Shown here: piece after piece, positions 21,831-32,469 of the stretch | Layout of the letters: the number at the start of each line of letters is the position of its first letter | How positions within the stretch are numbered: the first letter of the stretch is position 1 | Source: Charina bottae | Lineage: Eukaryota > Chordata > Lepidosauria > Squamata > Charinaidae | Assembly (NCBI GenBank): GCA_023362775.1 | Contig: JALMGJ010000002.1 | Span: forward strand, 34,617,414-34,681,413 | DNA length: 64,000 bases | Direction of reading: 5' to 3' | The notes under the pieces: generated by a model | Database searches by the model: none | Told to the model about the DNA's origin: nothing | Seen by the model: only the letters and a program-made list of their open reading frames with translations | Position numbers and translations under genes: made by a program

Positions 21831-23510
21831 GTGGGGTCACCATCTAGCGGTCGTAAAAAACACATGAATTTTGGAACATGGAATATACGGACACTGCAAG
21901 ACAATATGGATAGTGAACGACCTGAACGTAGGACTGCCATTATTGCAAGGGAGCTGAGACGTTTTAATATCGATATAGCAGCACTCCAAGAAACTCGAAG
22001 AGCAGGAGAAGGACAGTTGAAGGAAGAAAAAAGAGGTTATACCTTCTTTTGGAAAGGACTGCCTGAACAAGAATGGCGAATACATGGGGTAGGCTTTGCT
22101 ATCAAAAACGACCTTGTGAAGCTCTTGTCAGAAGTTCCCACTGGAATTAACGAACGACTCTCAACTCTGCGAATAAAACTCGCCAAAAACCAACAGGCAA
22201 CTATCCTAAGTGCTTACGCACCAACACTAGATGCAGATGAGGATATCAAGGAAAAATTTTATACCCAGCTGGACACCATCTTATCAGAGATACCAAAGGA
22301 GGATAAAATTATCCTCCTGGGCAATTTCAATGCAAGAGTTGGGCGTGACTTTGATTTGTGGCCAGGGATCATTGGGAAAGAAGGAGTTGACAACAGCAAC
22401 ATGAATGGAATCTTACTTCTGACTAAATGTGCAGAGCATAACCTTGTCATTACTAACACACTCTTTCGCCAGAAAAATAAATTTAAAACATCATGGACGC
22501 ACCCACGGTCAAAGCACTGGCAACTTTTAGATTATGTAATTGTCCGTGCTAGAGATCGCCGTGATGTACTTCTCACCAGAGCCATGACGAGCGCCGATGA
22601 CTGCTGGACAGACCATCGATTAATTCGATCCACGATGGCCATAAAGATTGTCCCTCATCGTAGGCTCCAAGGAAGAAAACCAAGGCATAAAATGAATACA
22701 CTGGCCCTTCAAGATTCTATTAAACGAGCTTGCTTTCAATCAACTCTCAAGGAACATCTGCCTATGGAACTTCCTGAAAATGTTGAGGAACACTGGATTA
22801 AATTGAAGACCTCTATTATTTCAGCCTGTGAACAAACTATCGGATACCAGACTAAGAGACATCAGGACTGGTTTGATGAGAACGATAGTGAGATTGAACA
22901 TATTATTGACAAGAAAAGGAAAGCCTTCCAGATATGGCAAAAAGATATTAACTGTGCCGTTAAGAAAAAAATCTACGCCAGTGCAAAGGCAGAAGTCCAA
23001 AGAAGAACTAGAGAACTTAAGAACATATGGTGGATAAAAAAAGCCCAAGAAACCCAACATTTTGCAGATGCTCATGATGCACGGGGCTTTTTTAATGCCA
23101 TAAAGGCCATCTATGGACCAACAAACCATGGTACAAATCCCTTATGCTCAGTAGATGGTGCTAAACTTCTAAAGGACAAAGAGTCTATTGCACTGCGCTG
23201 GAACACTGGATATGATCTTCAGGGGAAGGGGAACAGGGGAACAGTGGATATGATCTTCACTGCACAACGGCTTCAAGAAAAATGCAAGGAGCAAAACCGC
23301 CCTCTGTACATGGTGTTTATTGATCTGACTAAAGCTTTTGATACTGTAAATCGTACTGCTCTCTGGACCATCCTTCTGAAAATCGGATGCCCTGATAAAT
23401 TTGTGAACATCTTGCGGTTACTCCATGACGACATGATGGCAACAATCCTGAATAACAATGGCTCTCAAAGCGATCCATTTAAAGTGGAATCCGGCGTTAA
23501 ACAGGGATGT
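21831..23510 (+). pseudogene. RTE-type endonuclease and N-terminal half of reverse transcriptase
   Basis: The open frame from 21831 reads FGTWNIRTLQDNMD, IAALQETRR, YAPTLDADED, ILLGNFNARVG (GDFN with D changed to N) and a TDHRLI end, the APE endonuclease series. It continues into PLYMVFIDLTKAFDTVNR and SGVKQGC before the SINE. About 44 residues between the AKLLKDKE and LQGKGNRG segments look shortened against relatives. The D-to-N change and the SINE make it inactive. Confidence 0.85.
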
Positions 23511-23513
23511 GTT

Positions 23514-24028
23514 TATTTATTTATTTGTCTTATTTATACCCCGCCTATCCCCTCCCTACTGGAGGACTCTAGGTGGCTTACAGTATTATATATCTCCAAT
23601 CCAATTATACAATTATACAACATCATTATTACAATTTATTCCCGCGCGACAGGGAGAGAGGAAGGGAACTGGCTCTTCTGCTGCAGGCATTGGACTGCAA
23701 GTCCCAGAATGCCTCGCTCTGCGCCGGCTGCTGACGTCCAGGAAGCTGGTGTCTCCGGATCCGTCGTCCTCCGTCATCCTCCGCCGACATCGCCGCTCTT
23801 CTGAGGTCTTTCTTGGAATCGAGGACGACCCTCCGCTGGACGCTCGCAAATTGCCCCACGTGAGTGGTACCCATTAATCTACTTGCTAAATAGCTTTCGA
23901 ATCGCTGGGTTGGCAGAGAGCTAGGGCAAGTGACGAGAGCTCACCTCGTCACGCGGTTTCGAACTGCCAACCTTATGGTCGGCAGTCTAATGGCTCAGTG
24001 GTTTAACCCGCTGAGCCACCGTGCCCCC
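23514..24028 (-). mobile_element. tRNA-derived SINE, long subfamily (515 bp)
   Basis: On minus, the head reads GGTGGCTCAGCGGGTTAAAC with a B box GCAGTTCGAAACC, and the tail reads GGATAGGCGGGGTATAAATA then (AAAT)n. A 6-bp duplication TGTGTT lies at 23508-23513 and 24029-24034. It splits the reverse transcriptase exactly between GVKQGC and VIAPT. Confidence 0.9.
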
Positions 24029-24034
24029 TGTGTT

Positions 24035-25154
24035 ATTGCTCCAACCTTATTCGCTATCTTCATCGCTATGATTATACACCTTGTTTTAGAGAAACTTCCT
24101 ACTGGTGTAGAAATTATATATCGAACAGATGGAAAGCTTTTTAATCTTAGTAGGCTGAAAGCAAAAAATAAGGTAATTACAACTTCTGTTATAGAACTTC
24201 AATATGCTGATGATAACGTAGTCTGTGCACACTCCGAGGAAGATCTTCAAACTATCCTAAACATCTTTGCAGAAGCATATGAAAAGCTCGGCCTCTCGGT
24301 TAACATTAAAAAAAGCAAAGTGCTTTACCAGCAAGTTCGAACCAATCCCTCTGCAGCGCCATCAATCCAGCTTAAAGGTGTGTCACTAGAAAATGTCGAC
24401 CACTTTTCTTATCTCGGCAGCCATCTATCTACAAAAGCCGACATCGACGCTGAAATTCAGCATCGCCTGAGCTCTGCGAGTGTAGCTTTCTCCCGAATGA
24501 AGCGTAGAGTTTTTGAGGATCGGGACATTCGCAGGGAGACCAAAATGCTTGTTTACAAAGCCATTGTACTACCAACCCTTCTGTACGCCGGTGAAACATG
24601 GACCCTCTACAAACGCCACCTCCAACTTCTTGAAAGATTCCACCAACGCTGCCTCCGAAAAATTCTGCAAATTACTTGGGAAGATAGGTGGACTAATGTT
24701 AGCGTATTAGAAGAAGCGAAAACCACCAGCATTGAAACAATGATCATCCAACATCAACTTCGCTGGACCGGCCATGTTGTTCGAATGCCTGACCATCGTC
24801 CTCCAAAGCAGCTACTTTACTCCCAACTTAAGAATGGAAAACGGAATATTGGTGGACAGCAAAAGAGATTCAAAGATACTCTCAAAGCTAATTTTAAAAA
24901 AATGTAATATCAGCATTGAGAACTGGGAAGCCCTAACACATGAGCGTTTCAATTGGAGGTCAGCCTTTATTAATGGCGCTATGGACTTTGAAGAAGCACG
25001 AGTACAGGGCGAAAGGGAGAAAAGAGCTAAAAGGAAGGCACGTCAGGCAAACCCTCATCGTGACCGTCTCCCACCCGGAAACCTATGCCCTCATTGTGGG
25101 AGGTTGTGCGGATCCAGAATTGGCCTTTATAGCCACTTACGGATCCACTGTTAA
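24035..25154 (+). pseudogene. RTE-type reverse transcriptase C-terminal half with terminal zinc-finger-like motif
   Basis: After the SINE the frame resumes with VIAPTLFAIFIAMI, IELQYADDNVVCAHSEEDLQ (catalytic YADD), FSYLGSHLS and PTLLYAGETWTLYKRH. It stops at 24905 and resumes in another frame with NWEALTHERFNWRSA and CPHCGRLCGSRIGLYSHLRI, a C2H2-like ending (C-x2-C-x12-H-x3-H) with a final cysteine. Only one frameshift and the SINE separate this from a full-length protein. Confidence 0.85.
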
Positions 25155-25222
25155 AATTTTACCTTTGGAAGACAATCTTACTCGGCTACGAGTGATCGCC
25201 AATGATGATGAGTACTCCAGAC

Positions 25223-26005
25223 CATTCCACCTGCGTCCCCTGTGCTATCCAGCTGATCCCGCTAACACCCCCACAGTCCATCATATCTCACTCCACATTG
25301 GGGTTGATAAAGCATTAAATCAGCTCTACATATGGTGGTGTACCAACAGTCCTCAACCGAGTACAGAATACCTAGACAGCCTCAAAAGGCCCCAAGATCA
25401 GCAGGGTCCAGATCCACTGGAGTCTGCCAAGAGCTCCAGAGGTCCGCCCAGGTGTGCACAGCCTCGACGCTAAATCTGCTGCGTTCTGCTGCGTTCATTA
25501 CTCCATACTCCGCCGCTTCGTCTGGTTTTTTTTTACAAACATCTCTCCAGCCCTCCTGCAATAGGCCAGCCATGCCAGTGGCCTTACTGGCCCTCAACAA
25601 GGCCCGCTTATGCAGCCATTGAGTCCTCCCATATCATCGAGGTCTGCCCGCTATAGCACCGGGCTCTCCACACCCCCAAAGATGTCTGCCACGAGGGGTC
25701 GATCCCTGGGTTCACCATGCTCCCCACAGATCCAGCCTACACGCTGGGCTTCGTCACACTCCAGCCAGGTCAAGCCCAGGAACACCTCAACCTCACATTT
25801 CTGCTAAGCTCTGCTGAGTTCTGCTGGATTTTCCCGGACTCTGCCGCAACCACCAAGCTCTGCATCACAGAGGCCCCCAAGACTCTGTCGGACTCCGCCA
25901 CAATGCTCCATCCGGGGAAGTACGTCCACCCCCAAACACAAATGTAAGTTTGCCTGTAATCTTCTGTAATATTCTCTAAACCCCTAAAGGTAAAAATTAT
26001 GGGGT
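25223..26005. other. GC-rich DNA, possible 5' region of the L2-like LINE
   Basis: The stretch has the same base composition as 20900-21166 and becomes continuous with it when the RTE element is removed. Repeated phrases such as CTCTGCTGAGTTCTGCTGG are present. No recognisable protein domain was seen. Confidence 0.4.
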
Positions 26006-26372
26006 GTCAAGAAAATTTTGAGGGCTTATGGAACCTTCCTCCTAGAGTGACAGTCAGCATCAGCTTGCGGTCGCCATCTTTTTTTCTAACATGATCTATT
26101 CACAGCTCAATCACCCTTCCCTTCGTCTCTGTCAGAGAGATAACTGGTGAAGAAGGTGGGGGCTCCCTCCAGGGGGATAAATGCATGTGAAGTACTGAAT
26201 CACTTTGCTTTCATCATAAGAGGCTGAGTGTGGCACCTCCCTAATTTCTTGGGCCCTTTCTCTGAGCATTACTAGTTCATTTTAGTTTAGCTGGATTCTG
26301 TGTAGCAGAGTAGAACAATAAAACACTAGAGCCTGTACACCAAGTCTCAGCATGTTTCTTCACTCGAAGTCA
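26006..26372 (+). repeat. LTR of a gypsy-type element
   Basis: It starts TGTCAAGAAAATTTTG, ends AGTCAGGACA and carries AATAAAACACTAG near 26318. The last 200 bp recur at 31367-31566. A gag-like frame follows within 0.5 kb, so it is probably a 5' LTR. Confidence 0.7.
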
Positions 26373-26406
26373 GGACATCAATCCAATCAATCAATCCAGC
26401 TAAACT

Positions 26407-26788
26407 AAAATGAACTAGTAATGCTCAGAGAAAGGGCCCAAGAAATTAGGAAGGTGCCACACTCAGAAAGTAGATAAATGGGTACCACCTTAAAGTGGGA
26501 GAATTTGCTGGCGTCCTGTCGGGAGCCGGTTCCACCAGAGGAAAAATCGGAGGAAGATTGAATGGATGGTGAGGACAGACCCAGAAGTGACATCAACAGG
26601 ATGTCAGCAGCCGGCTCAAGGCATCCTGGGAATTGTAGTCCAGAGCCTTAGAAGAGCCGGTTCCCTTACCCCCTCTCCTGGTGCGCGAGTTAATTACACT
26701 CTATAGTTGGTGACATTGTATAATGGTAAAAATGTTAGGGAGGGGATAGGCGGGGTATAAATAGCACTATAAATAAAATAAATAAATA
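26407..26788 (+). mobile_element. 5'-truncated SINE fused to an inverted LTR piece
   Basis: A 14-bp duplication AATCCAGCTAAACT lies at 26393-26406 and 26789-26802. Between the copies come 59 bp that are the reverse complement of LTR bases upstream, then SINE sequence (26466-26788) lacking the tRNA head but with the GGATAGGCGGGGTATAAATA end. It belongs to the subfamily at 34860-35356. Confidence 0.85.
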
Positions 26789-26859
26789 AATCCAGCTAAA
26801 CTCCAAACTCCCATCGAAAGAGGGAGGGAGAAGGAGGTTTGAAGAATGTTTTCGGAGGC

Positions 26860-27366
26860 ACAAGAACTCTGACAGGTGATCCAGCAGCTAGCGGCGGCCC
26901 TGCAACAACACCAGCAGGAGGTCGATGTTCAGGTCAATACACTACAGGTAGCTATGCTGCAGCAGTTACAGCAACCAGATCCAGCTGCCCCGTAGCCAGG
27001 CCTAGCAGCAGCAGCACCACCAGTCATCCTGAGGTCCCAGGGCTGCTTACCGGAAAAATTTGGGGGAGAGGCTGCGCAACTAAGAACATTCCTCACTCAG
27101 TGTACCATGTTCTTCAAAAGCCGACCAGCTGAATTCCCATCAGGCAGAACCAGAGTCATCTTCATTTTAAGCCTACTGAAAGGATCAGCTGGCAGATGGT
27201 CCATTCCAATGGTGGAGGCCAACGACACAATTCTAAATGACTACCAGAATTTTATAGGCTGTTTCAGAGCCCACTTCAATGACCCGATCAGAGAAGTCAC
27301 CGCCAGCCGGGAAATTCGAAAACTCCGACAAGGCAATAGGAGAGTGGGAAATTACATTGCGGATGT
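26860..27366 (+). pseudogene. Gypsy gag remnant
   Basis: Frames give a glutamine-rich N-terminus (LAAALQQHQQEV), then LPEKFGGEAAQLRTFLTQC, RVIFILSLLKGSAGRW, FIGCFRAHFNDP and RKLRQGNRRVGNYIAD, the gag capsid-like fold. A stop at about 26992 breaks it. It is cut at 27364 by the copia element, after NYIAD, where relatives continue. Confidence 0.85.
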
Positions 27367-27723
27367 TGGGGTTTGAATAAATACCCAGAATTTACAGATA
27401 GTTTAATTAGACAGGAGAAGTAAATAGGTGAGAGGTAATACTTTCTGCAAGTCATTCAACTAGCAGCCATTGTTGAAGTAAGTGGTGACACATACTGCAA
27501 CTGATATAGTTTAAGCTGGGTGTGGCAGATAATTTGTTTGACCTATAATGTGATTGTTCAATTTAACTATATAAGCAGAGGAATTTTGGTGTTCACTCTC
27601 CTCTCGTTACTATCTTCATTATCATCTGTATCTGTGGATGTTATTGGACTGTGTATAGACTGCGTATGTATATAGAGTAAATAGACTATTTTATTTAATC
27701 TCTTGTGAGTGTCTGCTTACTCA
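27364..27723 (+). repeat. Putative copia 5' LTR
   Basis: It begins TGTTGGGG at the exact point where the gypsy gag frame breaks, and I place the end at TTACTCA. It contains AACTATATAAGCAGAG near 27565, a good TATA box, and polyadenylation-like AT-rich sequence downstream. With no second LTR the right end is approximate. Confidence 0.65.
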
Positions 27724-28023
27724 ATAGAACGTATTGCTCTGAGGTCTAGAAGGAACATTGGCAGCCCCAGCATTGTGTACTCTGACAGGTTACGGGCCCA
27801 GCAGTGGAACATGTGCAGTTGGGACTCTAAAAGGTCACTGGCACGGCTGTGTGGACGTTGAAGCCTATCCAGGAGTTGTGTGGATATCTGGGGTGTATTT
27901 GGAGCTTTTACCGCTTCCGTGCCTGGCTGTGTGTTTCCTAAGATGGACTTGGAGCTGTGGGACGTTCTGTGAAGTCTGGGCCGTTTATTCATCGTTATCT
28001 TGCCCAGGAGGGGCCGTGAGCGA

Positions 28024-29130
28024 TGAGCACAGCAAAGATGCAATCAACTGTCGGAGGAGGTTTCCCTCTAACACGGCTGAATGAATCGAATTATCTTTCA
28101 TGGGCATATAAGATGGAAATGTTTTTGTGACGTGAAGGTCTTTAGAGTGCCGTGAGTAATCCACCAGTTGATTTGGATAAGGAGGAAGATATAGTGAAAG
28201 ACGAGAGAGCATTGTCCAGCATAGTTTTGTGCATGGAAGACAGTTAAATTATGTGAGTGGCAAGGAGTTAGCTAAAGAGTGCTGGGATTCTTTAAGAGAT
28301 GTGTATCTCCGTAGCAAGGGGCATGGTGGCTCAGCGGGTAAGACACCAGGCTTGTTGATCGGAAGATTGCAAGTTCGGAGGTTCGAATCCCTAGCCCTGC
28401 GTGTGGAGTGAGCTCCCGCACTAGCTCCAGCTCTTGCCAACCTAGCAGTTCGAAAGCATGCAAATGCAAGTAGATTAATAGGTACCACTTCGGTGGGTAG
28501 GTAACAGCGTTCCACACGTGTCATGTGGACACATGACTGTGGAAGCGTCTTCGGACAACAATGGCTCTTTGGCTAACAAACGGAGATGAGCACCGGCCCC
28601 TAGAGTCGGACACGACTGCACAAATGTGCGGGGGGTACCTTTACCTTTTTTTCTCCGTAGCACACCTCTATGTAAAGTCATGTTAACAAGAAGACTGTAT
28701 CGTGCAAATTTAAGTGAAGGAGACAGCGTCTCAGCACATTTACAGTACATGACGGGGCTCTTCCTGGAATTGGAACAGCGAGGGATGCAATTTACAGAAG
28801 CACACAAAGTTTATGTTATTCTTAGTTCACTTAATGAGACATGGGATAACCTAGCGACCAGTTTTGGGTAATTATCTGAAAGTGATTTAACTGTTAATTA
28901 TCTAACCGGTCAGCTTCTGGAAGAAGAGCAGAGAAGGAAAGAGTCTAACAGCAAAGTAGTTAAGCCACGGCAAAGAGACTCTGTGGGAGAGTATTTTTCC
29001 TGTACAGATAAAGTGTTGGCTGTAAAGAAATGTTTTTGCTGTGGATCTACATCACATCTTCAAAGAGACTGTGATAAAAGTAGGACAAAGGGCAAGCCGA
29101 AGATTGCTAAGCAACGGAGTGGAGCCCAGC
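28024..29130 (+). pseudogene. Copia gag with zinc knuckle
   Basis: The probable start is ATG at 28024, followed by LNESNYLSWAYKMEMFL. A TGA comes at about 28129. After the SINE, LYRANLSEGDSVSAHLQYMT and LLEEEQRRKESN continue the copia gag fold, and CFCCGSTSHLQRDC at about 29030 is the C-x2-C-x4-H-x4-C knuckle, intact. Stops at about 28129 and 28869 and the SINE make it non-functional. Confidence 0.85.
28317..28651 (+). mobile_element. tRNA-derived SINE with BovB-like tail
   Basis: It belongs to the same family as 2438-2777, with GGTGGCTCAGCGGGTAAG and GGTTCGAATCC boxes and a GAGTCGGACACGACTG tail. The 11-bp duplication TCTCCGTAGCA lies at 28306-28316 and 28652-28662. It splits the copia gag frame. 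Confidence 0.92.
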
Positions 29131-30303
29131 TGTCTGTTATCAAGTCTGCTGGAAGGAATTTAAAGAAAACGTGGCTTTTGGACAGCAGAGCAAGCGAAAA
29201 TGTTCCAAACGACCAGGAGATGTTTACAGGTTTTAAGCAAGCTGAATGGAATTATGTTAGCTTGGCTAATGGTAACTGTGCATCCGTAACTGGACAGGGG
29301 TCTGTATTTTTACCTTGTTTAAATGTTAATTTAGATATGTTATGTGTACCAGACCTGGAATATAATATCCTTAGTGTTTCTCAATTAGATAAAAAAGGAT
29401 ATGAAGTAAGGTTTGTTAAGGGTGAATGAATTATTATGAAAAATAATTGTGTCTGTGGAAAGGGTTTATTGCAGAACGATTTATACGAATTGGAACCTAA
29501 GACAAATGATGTAGCCCATGCAGCATTTATCAACAAACCATACCATAATTCATGTGAACATTTGTGGCACAGAAGGTTGGGGCATCCAAGTTTCAAAGTG
29601 GCTGAAAAGATGTCAGATGCCAGTACTGGAATGGATTTGAAACCGTGCCAAGCTTATCTGGATTGTACGGCATGTAAGATGTCTAAGTCAAAGGTTTGTC
29701 CAGTAAGCAAACATAGTGATAGAACGTCACATAAATGTTTTGAGCTTGTTCACGCTGACCTAATTGGCCCATTGCCAGCCACATTAGGTGGTGCTAAATA
29801 TGTGTTTGTAATTGTTGATGGTGATACTAGTTTTGGTTTCTGTTACTTGTTGAAAGCTAAGAGCCAGACATTTGAGAAGTTCAGGAATTGGGTGCAATTT
29901 GTAGAACGTAGGTACAACACAAAGGTGTGTAGTTTGCAGACTGACCGGGGTACTGAATTTATGGCTAACAGTTTTCAGCAATGGCTAAGTAGGAGGGGAC
30001 AGAAGAACCAATCCACATTCTTCTGCTGAGAATGGAGTGGCAGAACGAAGGAATTTAGCATTACAAACAGTTAAGGATTCACTGTTAGCTGACTCAGGGT
30101 TATCTAGTGGGTACTGGGGAGAGGCTATACTGACTGCTAATTATTTAATTAACAGGTTGTGGAGTGTGTCAGTGAATCAAACACCATATTATATTTTGTA
30201 TGGCAAGAAGCCATCATTAGCTCATTTGAAAGTTTTTGCTCAGCCTGGGTTCATGTGCATAAGGCAATACGTAGGAAGGGGCAGGCTAAGGCACAGAAAA
30301 TGA
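29131..30303 (+). pseudogene. Copia protease and integrase
   Basis: Protease reads WLLDSRASENVPND (the usual DSGA has become DSRA). The integrase pre-domain reads HLWHRRLGHPS, then CxxC as CTACKMSK. The core has LVHADLIGPLP, LQTDRGTEFM and, after a frameshift near 30000, ENGVAERRN, giving the D, D and E of the triad. LINRL and LYGKKPSLAHLKVF follow. Stops at 29429 and about 30026 and the frameshift disable it. Confidence 0.9.
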
Positions 30304-30309
30304 TTTTTT

Positions 30310-31371
30310 GTGGGGTATGAGCCAGGAACCAAGGGATATAGGTTTACGGATGGCCAGAAAAGACTTGTTATTTCTAGATCAGCGAGTTTTAGTGAGCATA
30401 GTAATTGGCAGAAGTTACACGGGGGGAGTGAAATTTTTATTCCTAGTCAAGGACAGATCGAGCTATCAGAGTGGGGAGATTCCAGAGATGTAATTAAGGA
30501 AGAAGAAAAATCAACTCCTAGTGTGCCAGTGAAACAGGAGCCCACTATATTATGCAGATCTGAAAGAGGAAATAAGGACATACCTCCGCAGCGTTACAAG
30601 CCAGGTGATGTTAAACTGTGTTATGTAAATTATGAACCACGTAGCTATTCAGAGGTATTAGCGTTGCTACCACGGGAGCAGAAAAAGTAGAAAACTGCAA
30701 TGGATGGAGAAATGAATGCCATTAATAACCATAAGGTTTTTCCATCTACCAGGCTGCCTGAGGGACAGAGAGCAGTAGGTTGTAGATGGCTTTATAAAAA
30801 GAAGACCTTAGTAAATGGTGATATTCAATACAAAGCTAGACTTGTAGCTCAGGGGTTTTCCCAGGTAAAGCATCAGACGTATGATGAAGTTTTTGCCCCA
30901 ACGCTAAGCGGTGAGACATTGAGGTTTGCTTTAGTGCTGGCAGCAGCTGGGAATTGTATTGTTAATCATTATGATATCACCACAGCATATCTGCATACTG
31001 AATTAAAGGAAGAAATTTATATGGCAGAAGCTCCAGGCTACGAATCTAAAGAGGCAGGAAGAGTGTACAAATTGCAGAAGGCTTTGTACGGACTTTGACA
31101 ATCAGCACATTGCTGGAACCTGTGTTTAGATGCAGCATTGCAAAGAATGGGTTTTAAGTGTAGTAAGGCTGACCCATGTCTATATATTAAGCAATGTAAA
31201 GATGAACAGATGTTGCTATTGATCTTTGTAGATGACTTATGTTTTATAGCAAAGGATCAAAGGAGGGTAAATGAATTTACTGAACAACTCAAGCAACAGT
31301 TTGATTTAAAAGATCTGGGAGAGATTAGGAATTACCTAGGCATAGGTATTCAGAAGGTTGATGGGGGTTAA
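30310..31371 (+). pseudogene. Copia reverse transcriptase, truncated
   Basis: Motifs read GCRWLYKKK, KARLVAQGFSQV, YDEVFAPT, HYDITTAYLH, YKLQKALYGL and IFVDDLCFIA (catalytic VDD), ending KDLGEIRNYLGI. A TGA at 31096-31098 follows ALYGL where relatives have arginine, consistent with CGA to TGA decay. An earlier stop at about 30690 separates the linker. RNase H is absent. Confidence 0.9.
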
Positions 31372-31566
31372 ATGCATGTGCAGTACTGAATTGCTTTGCT
31401 TTCATTGTAAGAGGTGAGGGTGGCACTGCCCTAATTTCTTGGGCCCTTTCTCTGAGCATTACTAGTTCATTTTAGTTTAGCTGGATTCTGTCTAGCAGAG
31501 TAGAACAATAAGACACTAGAGCCTGTACACCAAGTCTCAGCATGTTCCTTCACTCAAAGTCAGGAC
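31367..31566 (+). repeat. Partial LTR matching 26170-26372
   Basis: The stretch from AAATGCATGTG to GTCAGGACA repeats the last 200 bp of the LTR at 26006-26372 with a few changes. Together they bracket the copia remnant and could be the two LTRs of the outer gypsy element, the right one having lost its start with the copia 3' end. Confidence 0.75.
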
Positions 31567-31809
31567 AATCTCTGTTTTTCTCTTTCTAGGTCCAAATCAA
31601 CTAATGCAGCGATATCACCCTTTGATGTCTCCTGGAGGCTGAATTGCTCACCTCGATACTTAGATTAACATAGTTTGCAGTTCTGTGAACACACCAAGTC
31701 TCCACTTACATGTCTGGTGGTTTTACTGGAAATCACCACCCAACTGACCCTGTGAGTTTTAACAGAGTAGTGGGATGCTTCCTGAGAAATCCTCAGACAG
31801 GCATCTTCC

Positions 31810-32469
31810 AACCATATTCTGGGGTGGGATTTCCCAGTTTGCTTTTTCTGTCCATCTTCCCCAAAATTTCTTGAATAAAACAGGGCTTGAAAAGGAATAC
31901 TGAAATGCTGTGTTCACAAATTCTTCGACAGTAGACAAATATGTATTAAAACCATGAAATTGTATCCTCTCCTTTGCCTGAGTTAAGAAGGATAACAAAA
32001 GGTGTTTATGCTGGAGATCAATGTGGCTGTAAAGAAATCTGACACTTATATCTGGCAAAGCTGTGGAAATCCATACTTTCTACCCAAACACTGTTTTAGA
32101 ATCTCCAGCTGATACTATTATTCTTGATAGAACTAATGAAGCCTGAAACTCCAGTTGACAAACAATAATTTTTACTTCCCTGTTTGTAAAATATAAAAAG
32201 AAGGGCTTTCTCATTGTTTGAGTTACCAGAGGGATGCATTCTGAGAAGGCAACACAAACCCTTTTCTTGATGGCCACAAGCACAAAAGAACTTCTGAACT
32301 TTTCTTCACTTTCATTGTCTGGAGCAGCGAGGCCGATCCACGTCCATCGGAAATGCAGGAGCAGTTTGACAATCGCCAAGTGAGGAGGCTCTTGTGTTGG
32401 ACTCACCCGGTAGAAAAAAGGAAAATGATATTTTTGTTCAGGAATGTGGCTGATGACCACATAGTTGAT
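31810..32469 (-). pseudogene. Broken V2R exon 3
   Basis: The sequence opens after a GTTAG acceptor with IN..VISHIPEQK and keeps [36 protein letters not shown] and NWEIPPQN, so it is clearly the flytrap core exon. A TAG stop at 32080-32082 interrupts the frame. Similarity to the intact exon 3 fades near 31810, about 150 bp before the exon should end. A gypsy LTR fragment ends at 31566, so transposon-associated deletion probably removed the rest together with exons 4-6. Confidence 0.88.

Larger units (their letters stand above)
21179..25210 (+). mobile_element. RTE-type LINE (RTE-X-like), 4.0 kb with nested SINE
   Basis: A 12-bp duplication AGTACTCCAGAC (21167-21178 and 25211-25222) brackets the element, which ends in ATGATGATG. 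It has a 650-bp 5' leader, an endonuclease-reverse transcriptase frame and a SINE at 23514-24028. It interrupts GC-rich DNA that I attribute to the L2 5' region. Confidence 0.88.
27364..31371 (+). mobile_element. Ty1/copia retrotransposon, degraded, lacking 3' LTR
   Basis: It inserted into gypsy gag at 27364. It has a putative 5' LTR, gag, zinc knuckle, protease, integrase and reverse transcriptase in copia order (integrase before reverse transcriptase). It stops after the polymerase region at 31371, where a gypsy LTR fragment begins, so RNase H and the 3' LTR are lost. A SINE splits gag at 28317-28651. Confidence 0.9.
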
